NCBI GenBank assembly: GCA_018296165.2
Contig: JACKQL020000140.1
Location: 42,545 to 106,544, forward strand
Length of the DNA stretch: 64,000 nt
Source: Termitomyces sp. T153
Taxonomy: Eukaryota; Basidiomycota; Agaricomycetes; Agaricales; Lyophyllaceae
Direction: 5' to 3'
Shown here piece after piece: positions 34,978-46,373 of the stretch. Numbering within the stretch: position 1 is the first letter of the stretch; every line of letters starts with the position of its first letter. The translations under genes and the position numbers were made by a program. The notes under the pieces were generated by a model. That model did not search any database, had not been told where the DNA came from, and saw only the letters and a program-made list of their open reading frames with translations.

Positions 34978-35655
34978 CTATCTGTGTTGACTAGTCCTGG
35001 GGGTCTCAGAGCTTGGTGGGGTGTTGTCAATAGAAGTCCTGGAGTTTGTTAAGGGCTCTGTCAAGGTTTTTTCAGGGTTCCTAAGTGTTGTCCTTAGGCC
35101 CATAGCCCTTCCAGTGGACCAAGTATTGAGGCTGGCCACAGACCAAGTGGAAGTCAAGGATCTGGTCAACTTTGTAGTGATATTTGTCTTTGACTTCAAT
35201 GGGGGGCATTTCACTGGGGCATTGCCCAGAGAAGGGGTCCAGAGCATGTTTTTTTGAGGAGGCACACATGGAACATGGAGTGGAGGCTCTTCAGGCTCAG
35301 GGATAGGTTGAGCCTGTAGGTGTGCATGGAGACCTTCCAGAGGACCTTGAAGGGGCCAAATTGTTTGTGATTGAGCTTGATGGAGTGTCTCTGGGTCTTG
35401 AGGTTTTGTTAATCAAGCCAAACCAAGGTGCTAGGGAGCCAGTTGGGGATAGAATCTCATCAGGCATTGGCATATTTGGAGTATGCTTGATTAGTGGTGT
35501 CAATTTTATTCTGGAGAAACTGGTGGAGGGATTGGAGGTCTTCAGCAACTTTGTGAGTGACATGGGAGGGAATATCTTTGAGGGATAGCATGAGTCGGGG
35601 GTTATAGTCCTTGTTGGTGTAGAAGGGGGAAACTCTAGTGGTGGAGTGAGGCATG
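34978..35655 (-). pseudogene. element C: C-terminal integrase and chromodomain
   Basis: Minus-strand 3' end of element C pol. MPHSTTRVSPFYTNKDYNPR (from 35654) is the C-terminal part of the integrase, followed by AEDLQSLHQFLQNKIDTTN and, near 35265-35090, the chromodomain [24 protein letters not shown]. The frame is broken in several places. The upstream part of the same integrase resumes at 47399, across the inserted element B, and the break falls exactly at the duplicated GCATG. Confidence 0.8.
35651..35655. repeat. target-site duplication of element B (left copy)
   Basis: GCATG directly abuts the left LTR of element B; the same five bases follow its right LTR at 47399-47403. Both fall inside the same integrase codon region of element C. 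Confidence 0.85.
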
Positions 35656-36645
35656 TATCAGGTTCTGCTGATGATGGGGGCTCAGCTACACTGGTGAATC
35701 CTTACTAGGCAGATGCAATGTCCTGCACTTATAACCTAGCACTCTGGAGTTGGTGCAGAGTGGAGAGACTTGCAAGAGGAAGCTAAGGGGAGTGGTCTGA
35801 GCAAGTCCAGAGTGGTCTGGAGAAGTCTAAGACCAAGTGTATTAACATTGGGCTAGGGTGGGTGTCAGGAACAAGTTCTAAAGCATGTAAATAGATTGCA
35901 GAGTAGACAGAGGCTTTGCTAGGGACAAGGGTGGAGCCAGAGTTTGATGGGGGATCAAGTAAGACTTGATGGGTTTGGAGCCAAGCAAAGAGCAAGGTCT
36001 GGAGTTGTCATAGGAATGTTTGGAGATTGTGGTGTGTGTACAGAGTTGTACTGATGTCAGGGGTGAAAGGAGCTTAGAGAAACAAAGGAAATATAGACAA
36101 TTGAGATGAGACAGAGAAAGAGATAGATTTGAGACTAAAAATAGAAATAGAGACAGAACAAAACACAAGACACAAGAAACCAGTAAATGCAAGTAATATC
36201 AAGATTGGAGTATAAGGAGTTACTCTACAACTTATATACTGACTACTGGATAGCTCTGGGAGACAGGGGGCATGGTGGCAGAACTTGATGGGGCTGTGTG
36301 GGGTTGACAGGTGTTGGGTACAATCAAAGAGCAGGCTATGGTGGTATTGTGATGGGATTAGCTGTCTAGGGTTGTTGTGATGCTTTGGAGCAGGTTGGAG
36401 AACCAGGGTAGGGGGGTCAGAGGCATATAATGGGGTCAAAGACTTGGGAGGAGTGTTGATGACTATGGAGAAGGTGTTGGAGTTGGCCAGGGGATTGTTG
36501 GAGTTTGCTGGGGAGTGTTAGAGTTACTCAGAGTGGGCATGGAGGGTGGATGAGGGTTGGAGAAGCTTGGCAGGGGGTTGGGAAGGACTCTGAGGGAACA
36601 AAGGGCTGGGAGTGATGGCAGGAGTCTGGTGAGCAGAGCATGACA
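35656..36645 (-). mobile_element. 3' LTR of Ty3/gypsy element B
   Basis: A 990-bp LTR. It matches the 1025-bp copy at 46374-47398 throughout, apart from transitions and short gaps such as a missing block near 36363. Its left end reads TATCAGG instead of TGTCAGG (G to A); its right end is TGACA. The purine tract GAGGGGAAGATAA of the element lies just to the right (36646-36658). Confidence 0.85.
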
Positions 36646-36996
36646 TTATCTTCCCCTCAGCATTGAGATTCTTGAGACACAGAGTGCAGTTTGGGGATTA
36701 GCAGGGCATGGGAATCAAAGTTGAGCAATATTGATCAGGCTGCAGCAAGCAGTGGCAGCATGGAGAACAAAGTCAAAGCATGGCCACCATTTGTCAGGGA
36801 GTTCTTTCCAAGCCATTAAAAGGGTCAGACGTACTCTGGGATTCCCTAACTTTTCACCATGTCATTCTCTGCTTATTCTCCCACACCATCAGCATTGTCC
36901 TCAGCCTCCCCTGACTCTTCATTCTTGGGGGAGTCTGAGTCCTCCTGTGGTCATAGATGGATTGTGGCAATGTACTATAGTCATGAGTGCCATTCC

Positions 36997-38531
36997 ATTT
37001 CATGCATTTCAGAATACTGACTGAGTTCTAATAGAGTTATGTATGGCTGTGGCAGGCCCCTCAGGGCTTTCCTCAGGTGGGGGTGTAGTGCAGTCAGCAG
37101 GAGCAGTTCCCCCCATGCATTCCAGGCCTGAGCTTGGTCTGGGGGTGGTCCAACCCGTTCTTGCAGGTTTGAGGGTGGCTCAGGCAGGAGTGATGTTGGA
37201 GCAGTTTGTGGAGGCTATGGAGTGAGCAAGGAGTCCTCTGACCCTCAAGTGGTGCCAGGCAGTGGCTCTGGTGAGTGACTATGCAATTTTACCTTTTCTC
37301 TGGCTAACTGATTTCTGTAGTGTTTGTCTTGTATTTGATATGGGGAGCAGTGCAACTTCAAGGAGCCCATGCTAGGGCTACAGTGGGATACCTTGGTGTG
37401 TCTCCCATGTTGCTTGCAGCACAAGAGGTGCTCCATTATGTTGAGTTGGCATGCTGCCTGTATTGCTGCAGAGCAAGGTTGGGACTGAGCATGGGTCACA
37501 GTGCAGGTTGGAGGAGGGGCAGTGGGGCAATATGTTGGGGAGAGTCAAAGGGGCTGAAGGTGGGGGTAATGCAGGGCACCTGCCAATAAAAGTTGGGCCC
37601 CTGTGGGGAGGACAGAGAGAAGGGGCCCCTGCAGCACATGATAAGGGCAAGCAGAAGGCATCCCCCCCATTGGAGGTGGGACTGAGTAAGCAGGTGCAGG
37701 AGGAGCAGGTGATGGTGGGCTTTCTGGGCCCCACAGTATACTCCCCGACCTCTGGGGCTTTAGTTGGGTTGTCCACAGGAGAGTCATGGTTGGTCATGGA
37801 GGCTTTCCTGTGGTGTTGGGTGGAGGGCCTGGAGCGGTTGCTGGCCACCTGTGAGGAGAAGGTCAAGAGGATTGGGAAGGACCAAGACATGATGTGGAGG
37901 GAGCAGAACAAGGTGCAGAGGGACAGGGACACAGCACAGAGGGACTAGGGCATGGCTGTGGGGACAGCCATAGAGCAGCTGGTCCAACTGCAGGAGGTGC
38001 AGGCTCATTTGAGGCAGTTGGAAGCACAGGCAGGGGCAGAGATGCAGGGGGCTTAGAGGGGGTCAAGCATAGGAGTGCCCAGAGTGATGGTGGAGGGGGT
38101 GTGGAGGCAGGAGAAGTGGCTCACCAACAAGGTGGCCTTGGGATAGTGGGGGGTGCTTCGTAAGTCCTTTCCTTTTCATCCTCTGTTCCTCTTTTCACTG
38201 AGCTGACCTCACTTTGGCAGACTGGGCTAGGAAGCACCACATCCTCCTTGATGGAGCATTAGTGGCACTGGGGTTCATTCACAATGAGTTGGCAAGGATG
38301 CCTGGGGACCTCCTCCTGGAACTGGGGCAGGGGATTATGCAGATGGGGTGCCTGCTAGTGGGGCATTGGCAGAGGGTGATGGCAGACCCTGAAGTGTGGT
38401 GGGAGGTGGCAACAGATGTGGGAGAACCCCTTTCAGAGCATCTGGACATTCTGGCAATGGTGGTGGCACAGCTAGAGGTGGACATGGTGGGGAGGATCAC
38501 AGAGGTAGAGTCGGAGGGGGAGAGGAAGTAG
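36997..38531 (+). pseudogene. antisense accessory gene of element B, Zn-cluster-like
   Basis: Second copy of the gene described in element C, again opposite to the retroelement. Exon 1 ends KWCQAVAL before a canonical intron (37271-37320, GTGAGT..CTAACTGATTTCTGTAG). Exon 2 carries CLSC..C (37321-37353), then WDTLVCLPCCLQHKRC and WHAAC (to about 37450). This preserves CX2CX6C-X15-CX2CX6C exactly, but with an in-frame TGA at 37336-37338. A Gly/Pro-rich linker leads to a charged helix near 37800-38050 (EKVKRIGKDQDMMWREQNK, then a second Glu/Gln stretch). A third intron (38160-38220, GTAAGT..CTGAC..CAG) precedes the well-kept last exon (WARKHHILLDGAL, LVGHWQRVMADPEVWWEV) ending at 38531. The function is unknown. 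Confidence 0.7.
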
Positions 38532-38603
38532 GGGATTTTCTTGGACTTGTTGTTTTGTATTCCAAGCCTGCTTGCACTTCTGTAATATGATATATTGTTG
38601 TAT

Positions 38604-41600
38604 CTACTGCTGTTTTTGAACTCTCAGCCTGGATTGAGTGACTCTTTTAGCATCAAGTAGAGGGAATGAATAAAACACATAAGGAGTTACTTGTGGGAGT
38701 TGAATCCCTGATGAATTCAGAGGCGGGAATTGTTTGCTAGTCCCAGGGGTCCCAGGGCTTAGTGGGGTGTTGTTGATGGAAGTCCTGGAGTTCAATAGAG
38801 GCTCCATCAAGGTTTTTTCAGGGTTCCCAAGTGTCATCCTCAGGTCTGTAGCCCTTCCAGTGGACCAAGTATTGGAGTTGGCTGCAGACCATGCAGGAGT
38901 TGAGGATTTGGTTGACCTTATAGTAACATGCATCCTTGACTTTGACAGGGGGTGGTTGGCTGGGGTGTTGGCTAGAGGATGGGTTCAGAGCATGTCTTTT
39001 GAAGAGTTGGATGTGAAACATGGGGTGGAGGCCCTTCAAGCCTGGAGGTAGATTGAGCTTGTAGGGATGCATGGAGACCTTCCAGAGGACTTTGAAAGGG
39101 CTGAGATGTTTGTAATTGAGCTTGATAGAAGGCTTCTAGGTTTTGAGATTTTATTGATTGAGCCAGACCAAGGTGCTAGGGGGCCAGTTGAGGGTCGAGT
39201 TGCATTGGGCATTGGCATACTTGGAGTAGGCTTGATTGGTGGTGTCAATCTTGTCCCAGAGGAACTAGTGAAGGGATTAGAGGTCTTTGGTGACTTTCTG
39301 GGCAATGTGGAAAGGGATATCCTTGAGGGATAGCATGAGTTGGGGGTTGTAGCCCTTGTTGGCATAGAAGGGGGAAACTTTGGTGGCAGAGTGAGGCATA
39401 TTGTTGTAGGTAAACTTGGTGAGGGGAAGTTCTGTGTGCCAATCATCCTATAAATAGTTAAGGTAGAGGCAGAGATACTGTTCCAACATTTGGTTTACTT
39501 GTTCAGTTTGTCTGTCAGTCTCTGGGTGATAGGTAGTGGAGAGATTGGTTTTGATTTTGAGCACCTTGCATAGCAATTGCCAAAAACAAGATACAAATAG
39601 AGGTCCACAGTTGGAGATAATGTTGTCTGGGAGTCTGTGCTTGGAGAATACATGTTCAAGGAATAGTTTGGAAAACTCCAGGGCATTGTTGGTGGTGTGG
39701 CAGAGGATGAAGAGGGCTTGTTTAGTGAGGCAGCAGACAATGACAAGGATTGCATCAAAACCTTTGGAGTTAGGGAGTTTGATGATATGATCCATTGATA
39801 TTGAGGACTAGGGGCATTGGCCAATGGGGAGGGGCTTCAATAACCCGTGGGGGCAGTGGCAGGGTACCTTGGGCCAGAGACAAGGTTCACAGGCCCTTAC
39901 ATATTGCATGACATTCTTCTTCATTCCTGGCCAAAAGTAAGTCCAGAAGATGAGTTAAAGGGTCTTACAAATTTCTGAATGTCCCCAAAGCTTGTGGTTG
40001 TGGTATTGCTAGAGTATGTTGAGGTGAATAGACTTGTGGTATGGAGCATAAATTTGTCCACTCCAGAGTAGGAGGTGGCAGTCTGGAGACAGCGTGAAGA
40101 GGTTTTTGGCATTTGACTCATTGATGGAATTGCTGTGGGAGTCATGCTGGGTAAAGAAAGGGTCTAGGGGTGAGTTTCTGATTTGATAGAGGATTCCTTC
40201 TTTATTTAAAATCAGCATGGCATGTAAATGTTTGGGGGGGATTACCACTTGATGGTTGAATGCATTCCATTTGGCTTCAAATGATTTCTTCAGATATATG
40301 TCAGACTTCCAAGTGAGGGTGTTGGGCTTTGTGCCAAGTTGTCTGGGGTGGTAGTGGATGGTGAAGTCATACTCCAAGAGGGATTTGGACCATTGAGCTT
40401 GGCAGTGGCTGAGTTGCTTTGTGGTCATGAAGTATTGCAGGTTGTTATGGTCAGAGTAGACTTGGATGTAGTGTGGGGATCCCTTGAGGTAGGCCCACCA
40501 CTGACAAAAGGCTTCAATGATTGTGAGGAGTTCCTTGTCTTAGATGTTGTAGTTGAGCTCCACAGTGATCATAAAACGGGTGTAGAAGGTGACAGGGCAG
40601 AGGTCCTTTCCTCTGGAGTCCAACTGAGAGAGTATTCTGGCAATGGTGTAGTTGGAGGCATCACATTTGAGCACAATTGGCAGGGAGGGGTCAAAATAGT
40701 GGAGGACTGGGGCAGAGGTGAAGGCCTTTTTGAGGAGGAGGAACACACTCTGGCATTTGCTGTCCCAGTCCCATGGAGTGTTCTTCTGCATAAGTCAGTT
40801 GAGGGGTTTGGTGATTCCAGAGTCATTGTTGATGAATTAGCAATAGAAGTTAGCAAAACCTAGGAATGACTGTACCTCTTTGACATTCTGTGGTGGGGGC
40901 CAATTGAGTATAGCTTTGACCTTAGTGGGGTCCATGTGCATGCTGTTGGGAGTAACAATGACTCCAAGATATTCAACCTCCATCATGTGGAAAGAGCATT
41001 TTTTGGGTTTGGCATGGAGGTGGTACTCTTAGAGTCATTTTAAAATGTGGCAGACATGCTCTAGATGCTCCTTCATTGAATTCAAGTAGATCAAGATGTT
41101 GTCCAGATACACAATGAGAAAAACATCATTCATATCATGGAAGATGTCATTCATGCAGTACTGGAAAGTGGCAGGGGAGTTAGTCATTCCAAAGAGCATT
41201 ATGAAGTACTCAAAGAGGCCATAGTGGGTGTGAAAGGCAGTCTTCCATTCATGTCCTGGAGCTATCTGGACATTATTGTAGCTGGAGTGGAGGTCTATCT
41301 TTGTGTAGATCTTAGTGCTGTGGAGGTAGTCAATGAGATCTCTGATCAGAGTGAGGGGGTACCAGTTCTTTTTGGTAACTTTGTTGAGTCCCCAATAATC
41401 TACACAGAGTTGGAGTGATCTGTCCTTCTTCTTGGCAAACAAGACCAGAGCACTGACAGCAGAGATTGATGGGCATATGAAGCCCTTGCTGAGCATGTCA
41501 TTGAGGTACTCCTTTAGGGCCTGGAGCTTGATCTTAGACCTGTTGTAGATCTTGCCAAATAGGAGTGAGGCGCCTTCTTTGAGGTCAATCTTGTGGTTAT

Positions 41601-42858
41601 AGGAGCAGTGTAGGGGAAGTTCTTTGGCACTCCCTCAGAGAACATGTCAGCAAATTCATGATACTTCAGGGGAACTACTTTGGATAGGATCTGTTCCTCT
41701 GTTTTGCACTCCAGCATGGTGCTTTTTGTATGGAAGTGCTCCTCTAGTAGGGCTGGCATGATTTGTAACTGGAAAGTGGGGGTGCCATCTTGTAGGATGC
41801 ATGCAAAGGGGATGGCACCAATGATTTTAATGTCAAGGTTTCTAGAGTCAATGGAAGTGGATGATGGAGTGGTAGTAGTCAAGTCTGGAGTGGTGGTGGG
41901 GTTGATTGGAGAAGTCAAGCCTCACTAGTTGGGGTACTAAGGGCCTTTGTATTGATTCCGAGGTATGTTGGAGGGTAGCCATCATGATTTGATTGAGGGT
42001 GACTGAGGTGGGGTTGCATTTTCTTTGCCTTCTGGGTCACTGTTAGAGGTTGAGGGGCTTTGTGTTGCTCCAGAGGTGTTGGCACTGGAGTTGGAGATAT
42101 CAAAGTCCAAGATAGACTGGAAGTGGAGGGGGATGGTGGCCACTAGACTTGCTTTAGGGCCAGGAAATTAAATGGTGAAATTCTTCCAGTTGATGTTAGG
42201 GTTGATGTCTTGCAGCCATGGGACTCTGAGCATGATCAGGGTTGATGGGGGGAGTTGGGTGACAAGGAGCCAGGCCTGGAACTGCAGATCATTGTTGAGG
42301 GTGAGAGTGTTGTTGTAGTATTGAGTGATCCCTGTAGTAGTGGGGCTTTCATTGAAGAGTTGAAGCTCAAGGGGTTTGTCAAGATTATTGCATCGGAGGT
42401 CAAGTTGACTGCTGATGAAGGTACTGGAGGCACCACTGTTGACAAGGATGGAGAGTACCTTGGGCAAGCCATCAAGTTGGACATTGATGACAAACAACTG
42501 TGTGGACCTAGAGCGGAGCTGCAGAGGAGTCTGGAGATGGTCAATTGTAGTCTTAGGGCTCTTGGAGGAGAGTAAGACATTGAAGGGCACTAGTCCAGAG
42601 CTGGTGGGATTGTCCCAGTTGAGGCAGAGGGTGAGGCTGGGCCAGTTGATGTGAGGGTTGGTGGAGCAGAGCCAGGAGAAGCCTAAGACAATGGGGGCAG
42701 AGGGGTGTAGTTTTATGATGAGTAGCCAGAGTTCTTGTTGTTGTCCATTGGTGGATGTCATGGTCATTTCTAGGCTATGTGTAATGTTTCTGGTGGAAGT
42801 GGGATTGCCATCGAAGAGCTTGAGGGGGATCGGAGTGGGGAGGCATCAGAGGTGGTGA
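38604..42858 (-). pseudogene. element B pol: protease, RT, RNase H, integrase, chromodomain
   Basis: Broken minus-strand pol. Protease: ILVNSGASSTFISSQLDL, with the catalytic Asp changed to Asn (codon 42438-42440). RT (41496-41035): LVLFAKKKDRSLQLCVDYWGLN, TKIDLHSSYNN, FGMTNSPATFQ and YLDNILIY (41109-41098). RNase H and the connection lie near 40863-40540; the integrase zinc domain and core near 40200-39450 (GFDAILVIVCCLTKQALF, VFSKHRLPDNIISN). The chromodomain is near 38990-38820 ([22 protein letters not shown]). Arg codons are replaced by Cys/Trp/Gln codons and several frames end in stops, in line with loss of CG. Confidence 0.85.
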
Positions 42859-45800
42859 GGAGTGAGTGCTGCTAGAAATTCATTGATGAAGTTATCCATG
42901 GCACTGCTGTTGACTAGTGTGGGAATGGAGTGGTCAGAGAAGGGGAGAGTAGTGTGGAGAAGAAGAGTGGTGGAGGAGTGGGAGGGGAGGTGTGCTGGGA
43001 GGTTGTTCATGGTGAGTACCATTGTGCATAGAAGTGTGGCCAGAGCAGAGAAGATGTCAGGGTCTGGTCCATGGTCTAGTGTGTCTTCAAGACCTAGTCC
43101 ACTGACTTGTTTTCTGTAAACTAGTAATTACAGTCTTCCACATCAATTGTTCATATGGCGCATCCCATCACCTGTCAATTAGGACAACTGTGAATAAAGT
43201 GTCCCTGCTCATCACATAGAATGCATGTGCCTTCTTTCTGTCATTTCTCCTGAGTTTCCTCTGGTATGTCAATTCATGGCCTATCCCAAATCTTGTTTGC
43301 ACATAGGGCCTCTTGGTCATTGGTGGAGTCTGGAATGTTGTCATGGTCATTGGGGTTGGCATTCTGGGGTTCTGAAGCCTCCTGGAGGTCAGCAGCGTTG
43401 AGCTGGGCAAGGGGGCACTGTCCTGGAGGTTGATTGGTGCTGAAAGGTCCCCAGCCTAGAGGGAAACAGAGTGTGGGGTTAGTGGGGTTGGCAGGAATTG
43501 AGGGTTGAGTGCTATTGGTTGCTTTGGCCTGCCAGTTGGTGTTGCTGGAGGTGTTCCACAAAGTCTGGGGTGCCATGTTCTCACTCTGGTCTTCTTAGTA
43601 ACATTGGTTAACCTGGGTAATGAGTGCCTTGTACCTGTCATAAGGTGGTTTGCTTGCCTGCAAGGCAGAGGATGTCCTTGATCTGTTGAGGCAGGGTGCA
43701 ATGGAGCGCAAAGTGGAGGGCATTGTAGTTCCACCCAGTTTTGTAGGCTTTCCATTCAAATCATATGATGAAAGTCATAAAACATTCATTGTCATGCATC
43801 TGGAGGTTGAAGAGGTTTTCCTCCACCTCTGCTATGGTGTCAAAGACACCAAACTTACTTGAGAATTCCTGGGTGAAGGCAAGCCAATTGGAGAGCACAG
43901 GGTTGTTGGGATCAAACCAGAGTAGTGCAGTGTAATGATCAAAGGCAATCTCCTGCAAATATGATGCAGTGAAGGCCACTCATGAGCTTTCAAGCTGGAA
44001 GGTAATGGGCTTAGCTTGAAACATTATTAGACACTGGGTTAAAAAGATGTGCCACTTCTGGGAATTGTGACCAGTGAAGGGTTTGGGCTTTTGAATGTCA
44101 AGTTTTCCTTCCCAAGCCAGTGTGTCACAAGTGTTTTTCTAGGTGTTTTGGGTTCAGGGTGGGGGTCTGGCATTGTAGTAAAAGTAGTAGTAGTTGTTTC
44201 TGTTGCCATGTTGAGGGGGAAAGTTGTCCATAGCTGGGCCCCATCCTCCAGGTAGTCAGTCCACTGTTGGGAGGTCTGCTGCTAGGGGGTTGCTTCACAT
44301 TATCCAGGGGAGGCCTGGAGGCTCATCAAGGGGGAGGGAGTCCTTTGGGGGTGGGGGGTCTAAAGTAGTTGGCATCAGTGGGAGGGTTGGGCATTGGAAC
44401 AGGTGGGGAGCAAGGGGAGTTAGTGGGGAAAGGAGGTGAGGGTGCCCTGGGGCTGGTGGGCTGTCTCAGAGGGGCTGCAATGTTCTGGTGGGGTGGAGGC
44501 ATGTTGGTATAGGGGGTGTAGAAATTAAAATGGGGGAGTCTGTCTCATAGAGGGCTGTTGCATGGGGTGGGCTCATCAGCAGGATTACCAGGCTTATCAA
44601 TGTAAGCAAGAGTCTGGTTGTTGTTGTCAATGCATGGAGGTGCATTGCATATAGGGTTTGGGGGTGGTGGGCTGATTCTAGGTATGGAAGGCACTGGAGA
44701 CAGAGTTGGCCTGGAGGCAAGTGGAAAGGGCCAAAGTGTGGGTGGTGGGTTGGTCAAACAATCCCCCCATAGGGTTGAGGTTCTTCAAGATGCTGGAGGC
44801 TACATTGAGTTCTTTCTGCTGGTGGGGAATGGAAGGCAGAGCTTTGTTACATGTCCCTACAGGTCCTTGCATTGCACATAGAAGGAGTGGGAGGGATCCA
44901 GAGGGTCTTCAAATGGACAGGAGTTCAGACTAGTGTGGATTTCCTTGACCAATGCATGGAGCTCATTCTGTAAGTTAGCATTAATGCCCAGGATGCCTTG
45001 CATTGTTTCTGAGAGATTTCCTTGCAGATAGCATTCATGGAAGTCAAGGAGTTGATCCACCCGAACTCCTGGAGTTGCTGGGGTGTTGGAGTAGCCCAAG
45101 TTGATGAGGAGGGCGTGAATGAATGAATGAATGAATTGGGCTTATACCACCGGCAAGCCACTATGCAGGGCTAAGAGGCGGGGGTAGGATATGTCTACTC
45201 TACTACTCCATATTATGATCTATTGTCCTTGTATTGCTGATCATGTATTGTATCTTTGTGGATTAGACCTTTCCTTGCATAGTCTGATATGGCATGTTTT
45301 GTGGCATGGTCACATTGCAAAGTCCTGCAGGTGTGTTCACTATTGTAGGGGGGATCCTTTGGATTTGAGGTTTGGCCCATGTCCCAGCCACATGTGTGTG
45401 TTGTGTTTGTCCTGAGTCTTTGCATACATGGGCCTTCATGCCCTGCAGTGTGTGGTCCTTGCCTTGCCTAACATCTTCCTTTGTGTGGTAGTTTTTTCCT
45501 CTTCTTATTCTGTTCCATCTGCCTCCTGACCTTTCTGTGTCCTGACTGTCTCTTCCTCCACTGGGTCTTCATCCCACTTCTCTCTTCTCTCCATCTGTCT
45601 CCACCAACTCTCTTTCTCCTCCTCATTTTCTTTGTCATCTTCTTTTAGTGTGCCTTTTCTCTTACATTTTATGCCTATTTTTGTAAATGTGCCTAATTGC
45701 TCTAGGAACTTGGCCATCACCTCCAGTCCCTTTTTTGTTCCTAGCAGTATGCCCAACTCCAGTTATTTGTCTGCCTTTCTGAGTATGTGTCAATGTTGTT

Positions 45801-46341
45801 TGTATTTGGTGCATTCCCTGATTATGTGTTCCCTCATTTGGGTGAGGAGGGCATGAGTGCATCTTGCAAATTCTGTGAGGCAGAGGAAATAGAGGACTTT
45901 GTTGCACTGTTAGATATAGGCTTTGACTCTTTGCTGTCTGGAGGAAGGGGGAATTTGAGCAGAGGATGGCAGACAAGGAGGAGAATAATTATCTAGGTGC
46001 TCCAGAGGGGCTGGAGCTGCAGTGGGGACTGGGTATGTGTAGTAGTGGGTGGGGGGAAAGTAGGTGGGATTAGAAGGCACTGCAGAGTATTCTCTGGAGT
46101 ATATGTGGGGATTGCTACCATTGGCAGGGAATGCTGAAGGGCAGTGCCAGCCCAGGAGAATTTTCTGGCTGATAGAAGGGGTGTAGAACACTGGGTTGGG
46201 GTCAGGAGTCCAGTGGCAAGGGATGTACTGATCTGCAGGGGGGCCTGAGTAGAACAGGGCATATGAATTTTCAGGGACTGGCTGACCATAGACATTGGTT
46301 AGATAGCTGGCAGGGTTGTACATGGGGTTATACACAGACAT
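42859..46341 (-). pseudogene. element B gag with CCHC zinc knuckle
   Basis: The minus-strand gag starts MSVYNPMYNPASYLTNVYG at 46341, 33 bp inside the 5' LTR. It is Pro/Tyr/Ser-rich, then contains the capsid-like part near 43980-43650, and ends in a zinc knuckle TCILCDEQGHFIHSC (CX2CX4HX4C, near 43230-43180). The frame is interrupted by stops and by the LINE insertion at 45119-45842. The matching gag of element C lacks that insertion. Confidence 0.75.
45119..45842 (-). mobile_element. 5'-truncated LINE fragment inside element B gag
   Basis: A 724-bp insertion flanked by the 14-bp duplication TGAGGAGGGCGTGA (45105-45118) / TGAGGAGGGCATGA (45843-45856). On the minus strand it encodes the C-terminal end of a Tad-like LINE (GILLGTKKGLEVMAKFLEQ, GTFTKIGIK, then a Glu/Lys/Trp-rich tail) and ends in an (ATTC)n tail, as LINE 3' ends in fungi often do. 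The equivalent site in element C (near 53115) is uninterrupted. The 3' UTR near 45150-45180 still holds several CG, so this insertion looks younger than its surroundings. Confidence 0.75.
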
Positions 46342-46373
46342 TAAGAATGAGGTAAGGGGGAGTCTTGATATTA

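Larger units (their letters stand above)
36646..46373 (-). mobile_element. internal region of Ty3/gypsy chromovirus B
   Basis: Minus-oriented element of about 11.7 kb including LTRs (35656-47398). On the element strand the order is: a primer-binding-like site TAATATCAAGAC (a G-to-A-altered match to the initiator-Met form TGGTATCAGAGC) next to the 5' LTR, gag, protease, RT, RNase H, integrase, chromodomain, an antisense accessory gene, a purine tract and the 3' LTR. All protein-coding parts are disrupted. It is inserted in the integrase of element C, and its gag is itself interrupted by a LINE fragment. Confidence 0.85.

Noticed and set aside
45113..45136. GAAT microsatellite as an independent repeat locus
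   Set aside because: It is the 3' tail of the inserted LINE fragment, at its junction with the target duplication.
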